64,000 nt of DNA. Source: Rotaria sp. Silwood1 (Eukaryota; Rotifera; Eurotatoria; Philodinida; Philodinidae). The DNA is taken from positions 6,219,126 to 6,283,125 of the forward strand of contig CAJNOP010000001.1 in NCBI GenBank assembly GCA_905250075.1, given 5' to 3'. The notes beneath the pieces are model-generated. The model was not told the DNA's origin. It saw only the letters and a program-made list of their open reading frames with translations, and did no database searches. Of the stretch, positions 1 through 11,556 are shown piece after piece. Every line of letters starts with the position of its first letter. Position 1 is the first letter of the stretch. The position numbers and the translations under genes are program-made.

Positions 1-3000
1 CTTCCTAAACAAAGACGAACCGGTTTATTTTCTGCAACTCAAACCGATGAATTAGAAAAATTAATTCGTGCTGGCCTTCGAAATCCTGTACGAATAACCG
101 TTAAACAAACTGGCTCAGCTGCTGATCAACGTACACCATCATCATTAAAAAATGTTTATATGGTAATTAATTTTTTTTCAATATAAATAATAAGAATCAT
201 GAAAAATTTTTTTGTTTGTTTATTTATGTATCTTTGATTAGATATGTGAACCAAATGAAAAATTAAGTCAATTAATTCATTTTATAAATGAACATCGTCC
301 AGCTAAGATAATGATATTTTTTTCTACATGTGCTTGTGTACAATATTTTGCAAGTATACTTAAATATCTTTTTCGCTCATCAACATCAACAAAAATTTAT
401 TCAATACATCGAAAATTACGTAATAAACGTTCAACTGTTATTGAACAATTTCGTACTGAAACATCAACAACAACAACAACTATCCTTTTATGTACAGATA
501 TTGTTGCACGTGGTATTGATTTACCTGATGTTGATTGGGTTATTCAATTTGATCCACCAACAACAGTTGTACAATTTGTTCATCGGTAAAGATTAATAAA
601 TGTTCAATATAATTTATTAATTTTTTTTTAGTTGTGGTCGAACAGCTCGTCTTGGTAGACTTGGAAATGCACTTTTAATGCTTCTACCAAATGAAGCTGC
701 ATATGTGAATTTTCTTCTCAATAGTCAAAAAGTACCATTAAGTGAAATGGTGACAGCCGATATAAAAACTATTGAAAATGTTGTACCCATCGTACGACAA
801 TTAGCAACTACTGATAAGTAAGAGTTATTTAAAACAAAAACTTATATATATATATATTCTGATATAACATCCTTGTCTATTTGGTTTTATGATTATATTG
901 AACTTCTGGGAAATATTCTGATCACAGTAAATCTACTCTTGTCTTCGGAGTTCCAACAACTGCTTTCTTATGGGGTTTTTAGTTTTTATTAAAATTGCAG
1001 TAATATCTTTTTTTTGGGAAAAACGTAATTCGAAATTCGGATAGTGCATTAAACTCTCTAACAGTTGTCTATCTTGTGAGTGTTGTATGACAGTTATTTG
1101 TTCGGAAGTAACGAGTGACACAAAGTAAACAGAACAATATTTTGTTCTTTAGTGTTTTTTTGATACTCAGATACACTTTCAGAGAAGCATCCAGTAGAGA
1201 ATTATTGCTCTACAGAACTGTTGCATTTGTTTTCAAGTCAGTTTTTGTTTGTGGGAGAAAATTTTAAGATATACGTACTCAATCCTTCAATTAAGACGGT
1301 CAAAAGACGAAAAAATGATAGGAATAGTATTTTAGCAACGGTTTTCTAAAATAGCTAGCGTATCATCCAATTCTGTATCTTTTGATATGTTTCAAAATTT
1401 CAAAAGAAGCATATTCAAGAACAATTATGACGTGAAAAATTGGGAAAATAAGGCAAAAAAGACTTGTCTGACAGGATTATATGACTACTCCTTGTGTATT
1501 TCGATAAAATCTAATTGTTTGTACTCTTTGACTTATCAGTGACAATATTTTGTTGAATATTAAATTCTACATCCGAGTTTAATAAACTAATTCTCTATGT
1601 GAACAACACAAATTTTTCTAGTCATTGACTTTAACTGAATTTCTTTTTGGATTGATCTTTATGAGCAAATACTTACAAAAATTGATGAATATTTGCAGAG
1701 AATTGAAAATCCTACTTAGATGATTGAGTAAATGTTCATACTTTTAATTTCGTTCCAACGAGAAAAATTCATTTGAAAAACAAATAAAATAGTTTTGTGA
1801 AGCGAAAAATTGTCTATTGAATAACTATAGATTTATTCTATGAAACTTTATTGGAATGATCCAAAAAGAAAATGATACTCTGATCCACGCCATCTGTTGT
1901 ATTAAACTTTTTTTATTGTAACTACACTGTCACATCATTAGAGACAACCGCAGTATATTTTTTTTTATCTAATAGCCGCATAACTTTTATGAGTAATCAC
2001 TTACATGTCAGTCATAATCTCATTACTATAGCGTGTCAGGTTGTATAACCCTTATACAAAAGAAAGTCCATACTACACTCACTCGAAGATATATAAAATA
2101 CAATTTGTAGAAATACAAGTACAATAAAAAAAAAAGATTTGATATATTTGCCAGCAAATAATAGTAAATCAAACCTGATAGGATAGCGAATGTTAAAGAT
2201 TTAAATGTACTATTCGAAGTTATACTTACGTTTGTTTTGAAATGACGTTTCTATAATTTCAATCAAAACCAAAAAAGTCTTAAGAAAGCAGTTTGTGGCA
2301 ATCTGAAGACAAGGGTTTATTCATTGCAGTCAAAATATTTTTCAGCAACTCAATGTAAGTCTCAAAACAAAATGCACAAGGTTGTAGAGTATTCCGAGCC
2401 TAGTATATATGTATATATTAAATATTTATTTGATTTTCATTAGAGCTATTTATGATCGATCGAAACAAGCATTTGTTTCTTATGTCCAAGCTTATGCTAA
2501 ACATGAGTGTTCACTTCTTTTACGTTTAAAAGAACTTGATTTATGTGGAGTTGCTCAAGGTGCTTTTGCACTTCTTCATTTACCAAAAATGCCTGAATTA
2601 AAAAATCGTGATACATCAAATTTTAATCAACAAAATCAACCAATTGATCCGGAATCTATTCCATATAAGTACATATTTGTTGAGTTTATCTTTGAGAACA
2701 AGATTCATATTTTACTTCTTATTTGATAGAGATAAAAGTTTAGCAAAAAAACGACAAATGGAAAAAGAAGATCCAAACATGAAAATAAAAAAACGTGTTA
2801 AAGTAAAGAAGAAAAAATTTTCTTTAGTCGATTCGATGCTTGCTCTTGTTTATATTTGATAGACCGTTGCATTTTCGATAAAAAAAGAAAACAAACTTAA
2901 AAAACGTTTAAAACGTTTACGTCGGGAACAAGCAGAAAATGAACGAATACTTGGTGCTGAAAATGAACTTGCTGAAAATGAAAAACATATTGATGACATT

Positions 3001-3731
3001 GCAAAAGAATATAGTAAATTGAAAAAACAACGACGATTACAAAGATATAATGTAAGAATACTTTATTTTATTTGAAGTGCTCGTAGCTCAAAATTTTTGC
3101 AAATATCTTGTTTTCATGTTTTTATGCATGATTCGATAGAGCGCATCGATTACTTCGAAAAAAATGACTCTTGAGTTTTCAAAAAATTTCGAATTTCAGA
3201 TTTCATCACAAAAAATGCTACTTTTTCATACAATCATATAAATTTATATAAAAATTTTTTCATTTGGTTCAGTTGTGTGAATATTGTTTTTCGTCAATTT
3301 TCTGTCGCAAAACGGAAAAAAGATATTTATACAATTGGATCTAATGAAAAATTATGATGTTTACGGTTGTATGAAAAATTAACATCTTTTGTAATGAAAT
3401 CTAAAATTTGAGACTTTTGAAAATTGGAGAGTCACTTATTCAAAGCAAATTCAATTCACTCAATTTAATCATGTATAAAAAAAGTTTCCGAAATTTTTGA
3501 GTTCTGTGCATCCTAACATCTTGTAAGTTTCGATATATGAATAATTATATTGAAAATAGAATTAAGTTTTACTCTGAAGATCTCTTCTCGCAGTAGATTT
3601 GAAGAAAATAGTGAAGATAAGGGTTCGTGACTTTTTATTTTATTCTTTTATAGAAAATACAAAAATTAAACAAGAAAAAAAACAATGAACTTGAATTAAG
3701 TGAAGATGAACAATTGTCTGACATGGAATAG
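1..3731 (+). CDS. DDX55: ATP-dependent RNA helicase DDX55 (Spb4-type), 5' partial
   Basis: DEAD-box helicase of the DDX55/Spb4 family, which acts in the nucleolus in 60S ribosomal subunit assembly. The window starts inside the gene, so the Q motif, Walker A and DEAD box lie upstream. Exons by GT/AG and phase: <1-162, 242-585, 632-817, 2444-2668, 2730-2802, 2863-3051, 3654-3731. Visible are motif III (FSAT), motif IV region (IFFSTCACV), motif V (TDIVARGID) and motif VI ([10 protein letters not shown]), then the family's C-terminal domain ([22 protein letters not shown]) and a Lys-rich coiled tail ending SDME. The 60 bp intron 2803-2862 is required: reading through it stops at once. Introns 818-2443 and 3052-3653 are long and each carries an inverted-repeat element. 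A poly(A) signal AATAAA lies near 3777. DDX55 is preferred over other DEAD-box families because of the tail domain. High confidence. Confidence 0.94.
897..2356. mobile_element. Long inverted-repeat (foldback) element in DDX55 intron 3
   Basis: Arms at about 897-1101 and 2153-2356 are reverse complements of one another over roughly 200 bp with scattered mismatches; for example, the left-arm block around TCTTGTCTTCGGAG and CTGCTTTCTTA recurs inverted in the right arm. No transposase reading frame is visible in the interior. It has the architecture of a non-autonomous TIR/foldback DNA element, and it accounts for nearly all of the 1.6 kb intron. Superfamily not assigned. Confidence 0.72.
3086..3506. 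mobile_element. Short foldback element in DDX55 last intron
   Basis: About 140 bp arms, 3086-3235 and 3366-3506, are imperfect reverse complements: GATTTCATCACAAAAAATG in the left arm pairs with CATCTTTTGTAATGAAATC in the right. The interior is AT-rich and non-coding. MITE-like; target-site duplication not resolved. Confidence 0.68.
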
Positions 3732-4021
3732 ATATATGAAAATGTTATTACTATTGTTATTGTTGTATTGTTTTTAAATAAAACTTTTCAATCATTCATT
3801 TTTTTTTGTTATAACTACCAACAATAAAATATTGTATGGCAAAAGAAAGAACATAAATACTCTTTTCCTTTTTCTTTTCTTTCGTTCTTTTTTTTCACCT
3901 CTTAACTCCAATAGCAACACCGTCAAGCAACACTTTTTTTTTGTTTGTTTGCAAACAGAAATAAAAGTCGAGAAGAATCGAATTGTTACTACATTCTTGC
4001 ATGTTTCTGATAGAATAAGTA

Positions 4022-4570
4022 ATGTATCAACCGCGCGTCTTTTGTGTAAAACTTCAACTTCATTTTGGTGGTGATATACATGAAATATCTGTGCCAGCAT
4101 ATAATGGTGCTGAACCAACTGTTACAGATTTAATGAATGTTGTTGAACGTGATTTTCGTGTACCACGAGCATTACAAAATCTTGTTTTTCATGGACAAGA
4201 ATTACATCCATATCCTAATGAACCATTAAGTCGTTTTGGTATTAAAAATTTAGGTACTATTCGATTAGTAGGTCGAATGGCTCCACCAGATATGATTCAA
4301 CAAATTAATACACAATACAGTGTTAATTCATATCAACAACCAAATATAAATGCAACATATCAAACTAGTGAACAAATTTCGCCGAATTATTATGAACGAT
4401 TTCAACATGAACTAAAACCTTCTGTTGGCACTCAATATGATCCACCTCCACCAACACCACTTAGTACAGATCAACCTCCTCCAACACCTAATAAAGAACA
4501 AATATCTGAACGGTCAAATGGTGAAGAACAAAATCCACCAGCTACACCTAATTCTTCAAAGACAAAATAA
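4022..4570 (+). CDS. Ubiquitin-like domain protein, BAG1-like N-terminus
   Basis: Single-exon reading frame of 182 aa. Residues about 5-85 look like a ubiquitin-like fold of the BAG1 type: a first strand (FCVKLQLHFGGDIHEISVP), a central helix (VTDLMNVVERDF), the LVFHGQEL turn and a final IKNLGTIRLVGR strand. The remaining 95 residues are Gln/Pro-rich and low complexity, with no BAG domain. BAG proteins are Hsp70 nucleotide-exchange cofactors; without the BAG helices that role cannot be claimed, so this may act only as a ubiquitin-like adaptor. An acceptor-like TCTGATAG lies 8 bases before the ATG. It follows DDX55 on the same strand by 290 bp and converges with TMEM132. Sure of the Ubl fold, less sure of the family. 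Confidence 0.6.
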   Translation: MYQPRVFCVKLQLHFGGDIHEISVPAYNGAEPTVTDLMNVVERDFRVPRALQNLVFHGQELHPYPNEPLSRFGIKNLGTIRLVGRMAPPDMIQQINTQYSVNSYQQPNINATYQTSEQISPNYYERFQHELKPSVGTQYDPPPPTPLSTDQPPPTPNKEQISERSNGEEQNPPATPNSSKTK

Positions 4571-5029
4571 ACATATATACATTGCGTAAATAGACATTTT
4601 ATTGTCTTCTTTGAGATTGTTAGAATATTTTAGTCTATATTCAACGGCTTTTTTATATGCGAGAAAAAAACAAAAATGATGAAAATAAGACACATACAAA
4701 CTGCCATGTATGTTCAATAATGAACACGGAAGAGAGAAAAAAAGCTAACTTAAAATATTAATACAAAAAAAAAGAAAGGAAATCGTATGAAAAGCACAAC
4801 ATTAAAAAAAAATCAGTTTAAAATTTTTGTCATAAAATGTTAAATGAAATCTTAAATAGATATATGTATATATTTGACTAATTGAGCATGATCATATAAT
4901 ATATAATGCGATAATATACTCTCACTGTCTGTTGTCTGGCAATATAATTAGAAATTCACTGCATATATTAATGACTAGAAATATATATGACACCGGTGTT
5001 GATGCCAAAAACAAAATATTAGAAATATT
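4571..5029. other. Convergent 3' intergenic spacer
   Basis: AT-rich spacer between the convergent Ubl gene and TMEM132. It holds A-rich runs that could be 3' UTR. No reading frame or repeat structure seen. Confidence 0.5.
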
Positions 5030-5424
5030 TTATGCATGAGATTCTTTAAGATTCTCAAAATAAGCAATCATTTGTAAATGTGTAAGTTCAGATAAATCTT
5101 TTTGTTGTGGTAATGTTGATGTATTAATTATTGGATTTGGTGTTATATGAAGTGTTGAATTATGTATTGATGATGAATTTTCTTGTTGCTGTGTTTGTTT
5201 TGTTGGCATTTCTAATGAATTTCTATCAAGAAATATCCAATCATGATTAACTTCTTCAGCACCACTATGTGTTGAATGACGTTGTCTTGATTGTTTACTT
5301 GATTTTTGTCGATAATAAAAATTAACTAACCAATGTAAAACAAAAACAAGAACTAATACAATACATGTACCTAATAAAATTGATAATGCTATAAGAAATG
5401 GAGATGTCTTTGTACGTTGATCAA

Positions 5425-5470
<46 letters not shown>

Positions 5471-8156
5471 TAGTATAACATAATTATTTGTTCGGTCATA
5501 TGGTAATGAATGTAAACTATTATTAACTGAACGAATCTTATTTGAAAAAATAATTATTTCACAAGAAAGATCGTATTGAGAAAAACTTCTATCATCTATA
5601 CATTGTTGTTGACCTAATTTAAGACGACTATGAATTGTTGTATGACCAAGAGCAGTTAATGGACGAACATGTAAATTTTTCCATGATTTTGACGCATTGA
5701 TATATATTAATAAAGGATTTATACGACTCATATCAATTTCAAATTGATAATAATCAGATGGTATATCATCTAATGACATTGAAGTATTATCAGAATACGT
5801 TAAGATAACACTAATTTGACCAAACTAGAAATAAATATAAACCACATATTAAAATTTGAAATAAAAGAAAAAAACTATTTTTACTTGATTTTTATTATCT
5901 ATATTAAATTGATTAAAATTAGGTTTTATTTGAAAATGAACTTTATAAATTGGATCAATATGTTCAATTAAATTTGCTTCGAAATCAATATTTGTAAGAA
6001 GATTAAATGATATATTTTCTATATTCACTGATTCTTGATCATCAACATAAATTGCTTTTGAACCCATTGGAAGTTTATTTGTAAAAGAATAAATCTAAAA
6101 AATTTTAAATTAAGTTTTTTTTTTTTCTTATATTCTTATGAGTTACTCGAATGTTTGTTTTTCCTGGTCCAATACCAATAATTCGATCATCTTTAATAAT
6201 AGCAACACGTGTATTATCGGTTTCTAAATGTGCACGAACAAGCGGTGTTATAAGAACATTAAGTTTATTAAATAAATAAATGCGATCACCATCTAAAATT
6301 CAAATAGAGATTAAAGAGATGAGAAAATAAAATTTTACTTTGAGTAGTTCGATAGAATTTTGTAAAAACATAAATAAATGATTGCTGATAAACAGAATAA
6401 CATTTTACATCATCATCATCATCCTCATCATCATCATGATTATCGTCATCGTCTTCATCGTTGAAATCATCGGTAAATGATTGACTTTTTTGTTCGTCAT
6501 CATCGATTCGTTTTATAACAAACCATCCATTGATACGAGATAATTTTGTATCGCTTAATTCAATACGTAATGGTCTTTCAGGAATATAAATAGTAAAGTA
6601 TAAACGTTGAAGATATTTTTCATAACGAATAACAATTGATGTTGGATTATTAATTTGATCAAAAAAATCATCTCGTTCTTGACCAGAAAAATATATATGA
6701 TGACAAGTTGAATCAACTTGAATTAGATAAATATTTTCTGAATGACATACTGCTTGCGATATAGATTGAATAGACCTTAAAAAGTTTTTAAAAAATTCAT
6801 AAATTATTTATTCAAAGCAAAACCTTCATACCCTGAGTAATTAACTGCAAGAATTTTTAATGGAAATTGTTGAATTTGCATTGATAACATTGCTGTATTG
6901 ATTAAACTTGTAAAATCTGTTAATGCAACAATTGTTTGAATATCATCATATTGTACATGAATAGGAACACGTAAAATTGGTTCACCATTATGAGATGAAC
7001 TATTTGATAATATAAACCAATCAATAAATAAAATAGAATTCCAATTATGTTGACTTATTTTATATAAATTTGTTGAGTTTATTCTTAACATAATTGTTGC
7101 TACATCAATTTCAAATATATTATTTTGATTAGTATTATTTATTGAATTTATTTTAATGCTAAAATCAATATCAGATAATGATTCTTGATGATAAATATGA
7201 TGATTTATTTGAATATGATAATTTGAAATTTTAAGAATATTTGTTTGTATTGAATAAATAGAAAAATATGATAATAAACGACAACGTATTATAAATGATG
7301 ATAAAAATGAAGATGAAATAATTAGTTTCAGTTTTAAGGGAAAATACCAATCGGGATAGTGAATACCAATTGGATAATCAATTGAAATAGATGAACGAGT
7401 TATAGTAGAAAATAATATATTATCATTATCAATATATTCAGCATGACCAATACGTGTTTCATGATGAATATGGTTTTGTTTTGGTGTATGATCAGAAATA
7501 CATTCATTCATTGATGCAACATGATGAAGCTAACGAGAGAAAAACAAAGAGACTTTTCATAATTAAAATGCCTATTTTTGATTTCTTACTTTAAGATAAA
7601 GTTCAATTTTATTTTTTGTTTGATTTTTATTTACATATTCAACCATTTTTAATACTGATATTGTTGCTAAACAATAACCTGTTTGAGGTGTTATGAAACA
7701 AGATTGTGCTTCATATAGATTCTGTTCATTAACTGCTGTTACAATTGCACACATCGGTTTAATGTTCATATGTTCATATGATCCATTTACTGAACCAATT
7801 AATATTCGTATAAATGGATATGATCGGTTAAAAGATGATGTCAATAAATAACTACGAAATATTGGTTCTATTTGTATTTGTTGTTGATTGTTTTTATTAT
7901 TTGATTGATAAAGATTAAAAAAACGTTCCATATGAAATTCTTTATAAGAAGCTTGAACAAGAATAGATGATGGTATAGATGATGATGCACCATCAACTAA
8001 TCCAAAGAGTACATCACGGTTAAGATTTTGAGAAATATTTGATGATATTTCAAATATATGTGATGTCGAAATTGATGGTATATCAATGTCAATTTGACTA
8101 GTTAATATACTTCGAATAACGAAGATTAAAGACAATGTTATATGATAAACATACAT
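5030..8156 (-). CDS. TMEM132-family single-pass membrane protein
   Basis: Six exons, complement(join(5030..5824, 5885..6094, 6147..6292, 6339..6775, 6832..7529, 7590..8156)), give 950 aa in one frame. TMEM132 proteins are type I cell-surface proteins with Ig-like repeats, proposed to link adhesion to the actin cytoskeleton. Family signs in order: a signal peptide (about 1-20); an N-terminal domain ending C-ITPQTGYCLATI...IELYLKV; FTIYIPERPLRIELSDTKLSRINGW; CYSVYQQSFIYVFTKF; VTPLVR-like ITPLVRAHL; LTYSDNTSMSLDDIP; one membrane helix (SPFLIALSILLGTCIVLVLV) near 820; and a cytoplasmic tail of about 110 aa. Just before the membrane helix is a poly-Asn run from an (ATT)n microsatellite (5428-5470). 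An acidic Asp-run (about 6410-6470) sits before the CYSVYQQ segment. An acceptor TTTATTTTAG lies about 40 nt upstream of the ATG. The 131 bp gap to the NADH dehydrogenase upstream is small. Confidence 0.85.
5428..5470. repeat. (ATT)n trinucleotide microsatellite inside the TMEM132 CDS
   Basis: About 14 uninterrupted ATT units, read on the minus strand as AAT codons giving a poly-Asn stretch just outside the membrane helix. Likely length-variable between alleles. Confidence 0.9.
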
Positions 8157-8287
8157 TATTTATTTATTTAGCATAATATTACCAAGAATATTTTATCTAA
8201 AATAAATAAACTAATTGATACTTCTACGAGATTATAATTTATGTGATGCTTTTTGCAAGTATAAAATATAAATAAAAAGTTCATTTT

Positions 8288-11200
8288 TTAAAATCGACTA
8301 ATGTCACGACCAAAAACCTAAGATGAAAAAGATAAAGAATATCATAGTATATTTAAAAAGAACACAAGACTAACACATACAAATGATTTGAACCAAAACA
8401 TAGCACTAAAAAAAAGAACCAAGAAAATAGATTGAATAAATTTATTAATAGGAACAGACTTACACAAGTAAACGATTTTTAAAACTAACAAGTCGTGTCA
8501 AATAAACCGATCGCCATAATAACCATGATAAAAAACCAGTTGTTTTAGCTTGTTTCAAATCTGCTAAACCACCGTAACCACCTAAATAAGCTAACATACC
8601 TGCATTATTAAAATTAAATGGTGGATAATCATTAATTGTAATTTCATTTGATTGTTTTGAATAGAAGCTTTTTTTATTAAATGCATGTGCTAAATATTTA
8701 GCTTCTTGAACGGCAACTTGCGCTGTTGCTGGTAATGATTGATTGATTGGTGTTGCACAATCACCAAGTGCAAACATATTAATAATTGGTGTTTTCTCAT
8801 CAACTAATACTTGCAAATAATCATTTGTATATATTCTTCCTGAACGTTTTTCTTTTAAGAATTGTAAAGTTGATGTCAATTTAGTTGGAGAAAGTCCTAA
8901 AATTTTTTATATTTTTGTTAAATAGAATTCAATTTAATTTTTATAAATTACAAACAAGAGAAATTATAAAAGTATAGAATGAAACTATTTTAACAGATGT
9001 AAATCGGATCTTTTGACATTGATTGAGTTCTATTGTTTATTTTATTTATTATTACGAATTAATTAACAAAGAAATTAGTGATATTTCCCTAACTCGATAA
9101 GATATTTCTTCAGATGTTGACATAAAAGCAAATGACTTGAAGAGCAAATTAGACTATTTTATTCCTTTCTAATCATTCTTTGATAGTGATACCGAAAAAC
9201 ATGCAGATAATAATAATAATATATATACTAGTGAACAAAATTCTTGCATCCTTCGTATCACAACTACTATACATGCTGGAAGGCTAAAAACATATAGGCA
9301 GATACTGCAGTAAGCATTCAGTTCAGAAGAACGAGGTCATCCCATCACTTAGATACAATAAGAATTATCATGAAGGGAGCAACCTATCCTTGCTGTAATT
9401 TTTAAGCTTTGAAAAAAGATTGTCTACTAAATTTTTTGTTACCTGTTATCACATACATGATTAGTTATTGATATTTTAGCATACAAATAGAACCCAGTTT
9501 ATTCTCTTTTTTCAGTCAAAAGTTGCTACCTATGAGTCCTCTATACCAACGCGATGATTATTCAGATGGCATTTTCAGTCAGTGAAAGGTTCTTTCATGA
9601 AACATTAACTACAAACAAAGCTTATGTACAAGTTTCAGCTCAATTCACTATACTATTACCGAATAATGGTTTTCAAAGGTCATGGAAAAATGGCTACAAT
9701 TGTAGAAAGGGTTGACGCACTTTCATGACACTAATACAATAGATAACCGAAACAAACTACTAAATAATGTAGAATAAACCAACCCATGAAGTTCTTCTTT
9801 TTCAGAGTTAAGATGCTAAAAGAATAAATAGGTGTAATGCATTTAAACAATCGAGTTCAGCTCGTGTGTCAGACCTACATTCTTAGCGGAAAATGTGTAC
9901 ACATATTCTCCGATCTAAAGCATGTACAGTAGTCGAGATACGAGCAGATGGTGACTTTTGTCCACTACTGTATATAGAGGAATTTAATCGTTCTCTCTGT
10001 TATTGTCTGTTAAATCATTTGTTTTAATGTTAGCGCTTGAATATATATTTTGTCGAGATACGAAATGTCTCAAAGTTTTTTTTAATTATTAATTAGTATT
10101 AAATCAAATAAAGAAGAGGTTTTAATCAGCATCGGATGTCGATCTTCTTATCTTCATGGAAGCAATAGAACTCTATTTGAGAAATCTTTTTTTTTTCTTT
10201 TAGAAAATTAATTTACCTGTACTCCATACTGTAATTCCGCAATGAATGGTTTCACCACTACTAAGTAAAACTTCGTTTTCACCAACACGCTTAACATATG
10301 TTTTTGTTTTAAGTGTAATTTCTGAACGTGATTTTAAAATATTCATTGCATAATCTGTTAATTTTGAATCAAATGTTCCTAAAATATGATCAGTACTTTC
10401 AACAACAATAACACGTGTTTTAACATCAGGAAACCATTTTGCAACATCTTCTACAATAAAATCATGTAATTCTCCACTAAATTCAATGGATGTTGGCCCA
10501 CCACCAACAATAACAAATGTTGTCAATGCTTTTCGTTCTTCCTCAGATATAAATCGATTTGATGCTCTTTCAAATAATTCCATAAGACGATTACGTATAG
10601 CACGTGCATCAGAAAGTTGTTTAAGAAAAAATGCATGTTCTTCAACACCCGGCACATGAAATGTATTTGAAATAGCTCCATGACAACAAACAAGATAATC
10701 ATAGTCAAGTGAAAATTCTTTATTTGAATTGAAAAAATCTCGGCAATGTATTTGATTTGCTTTATAATTAATTTCATCACAATGAGCTTGATAATAACGT
10801 AAATTTGATAGTGTACGGACTGGTTCAATAATACAACGAAATTCTAATGTACCAACAGTTGTTGATGGTAATAAAGGAGTAAAAAGAAAATGATTACGTG
10901 GTGAAACCTAAAGACAACATGTCCGTAGAAAATAATCATTCTTGCTATATTCTATATAAAAAAAGAAAAATGACATAAATGAAAGGAAGAGACAAATTTC
11001 CGAATAAAATCATTCATGAAGAAAGAATATGTTCATTAGTGTAAGAACTTTCTTTTTGTTCACCTAAAATATATAATTTTCAAGTCAAGTGCAACAACAA
11101 AAGTATTTGATTTAAACTAAATTACATTAAGCAAAAGTTTTTTAAGCGTTTCGAAATATTACGAAGAAATCCCATCAATAAGGTTTTTCTTTGTTTCCAC

Positions 11201-11556
11201 CTAATATCATCGGAAATCGGATGTAAACGATATTTAGGTTACTAACTTCCGCATTTTTTCCGTTAATTATCGTTATGAAAACGATTCATTTTTGCAGTTT
11301 TTTTTTTTTACTTAAAAGACAAAACCTTACTAATGTGACGTCATATTTGCTTCGATTTAAATATCGAACAAATTGAAATCCACCCCTATACAAATTAATT
11401 ATCGAAAATTATACAAAACAATAATATCGAATTGCTTAAAACTTACCATCCAGCACCTAATACAATAACTTTCTTTTTTTCGTTATTTTCTTGTCTTGTA
11501 ACTGTATGTATCAATCGATTCGAAATCAATGAACGCTTTAACCACGATCGAAACAT
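8288..11556 (-). CDS. Type-II (alternative) NADH:ubiquinone oxidoreductase, mitochondrial
   Basis: Non-proton-pumping flavoprotein that passes electrons from NADH to ubiquinone, bypassing complex I. Exons: complement(join(8288..8317, 8381..8405, 8464..8896, 10217..10907, 11331..11385, 11447..11556)), 447 aa. Residues 1-25 (MFRSWLKRSLISNRLIHTV) form a basic amphipathic presequence typical of mitochondrial import. Then come the first dinucleotide fold (VIVLGAGWGGF), SPRNHFLFTPLLP, the second fold (FVIVGGGPTSIEFSGEL), the FAD-contact motif (ALGDCATP), the quinone-side AGMLAYLGGYGGLADL, and the family's C-terminal membrane-anchoring end ...WFKSFVFGRDISRF. No EF-hand insert. The final part uses a 25-nt micro-exon (8381-8405), without which the conserved end is lost. 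Intron 8897-10216 carries a Tc1/mariner-like element. An ATTTTATTTTAG acceptor lies about 25 nt before the ATG. Confidence 0.92.
9228..9970. mobile_element. Non-autonomous Tc1/mariner-like element in NADH dehydrogenase intron
   Basis: The right end, read inward on the minus strand, is CAGTAGTGGACAAAAGTCAC, a typical Tc1/mariner terminus. The left end (CTAGTGAACAAAATTCTTGC, ...CAACTACTATACATGC) is its degenerate partner; both continue to ACTACTRTACATGC. TA dinucleotides abut both ends, as expected for TA target duplication. The 743 bp body has no intact transposase frame. A second inner inverted pair (about 9360-9420 and 9690-9760) suggests nested or extended arms. Confidence 0.75.

Noticed and set aside
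6401..6409. Donor GTAAAATG after the Asp run as the end of TMEM132 exon 3
   Set aside because: It breaks the frame with the next exon and removes the conserved CYSVYQQSFIYVFTKF segment; the donor at 6338 restores both.
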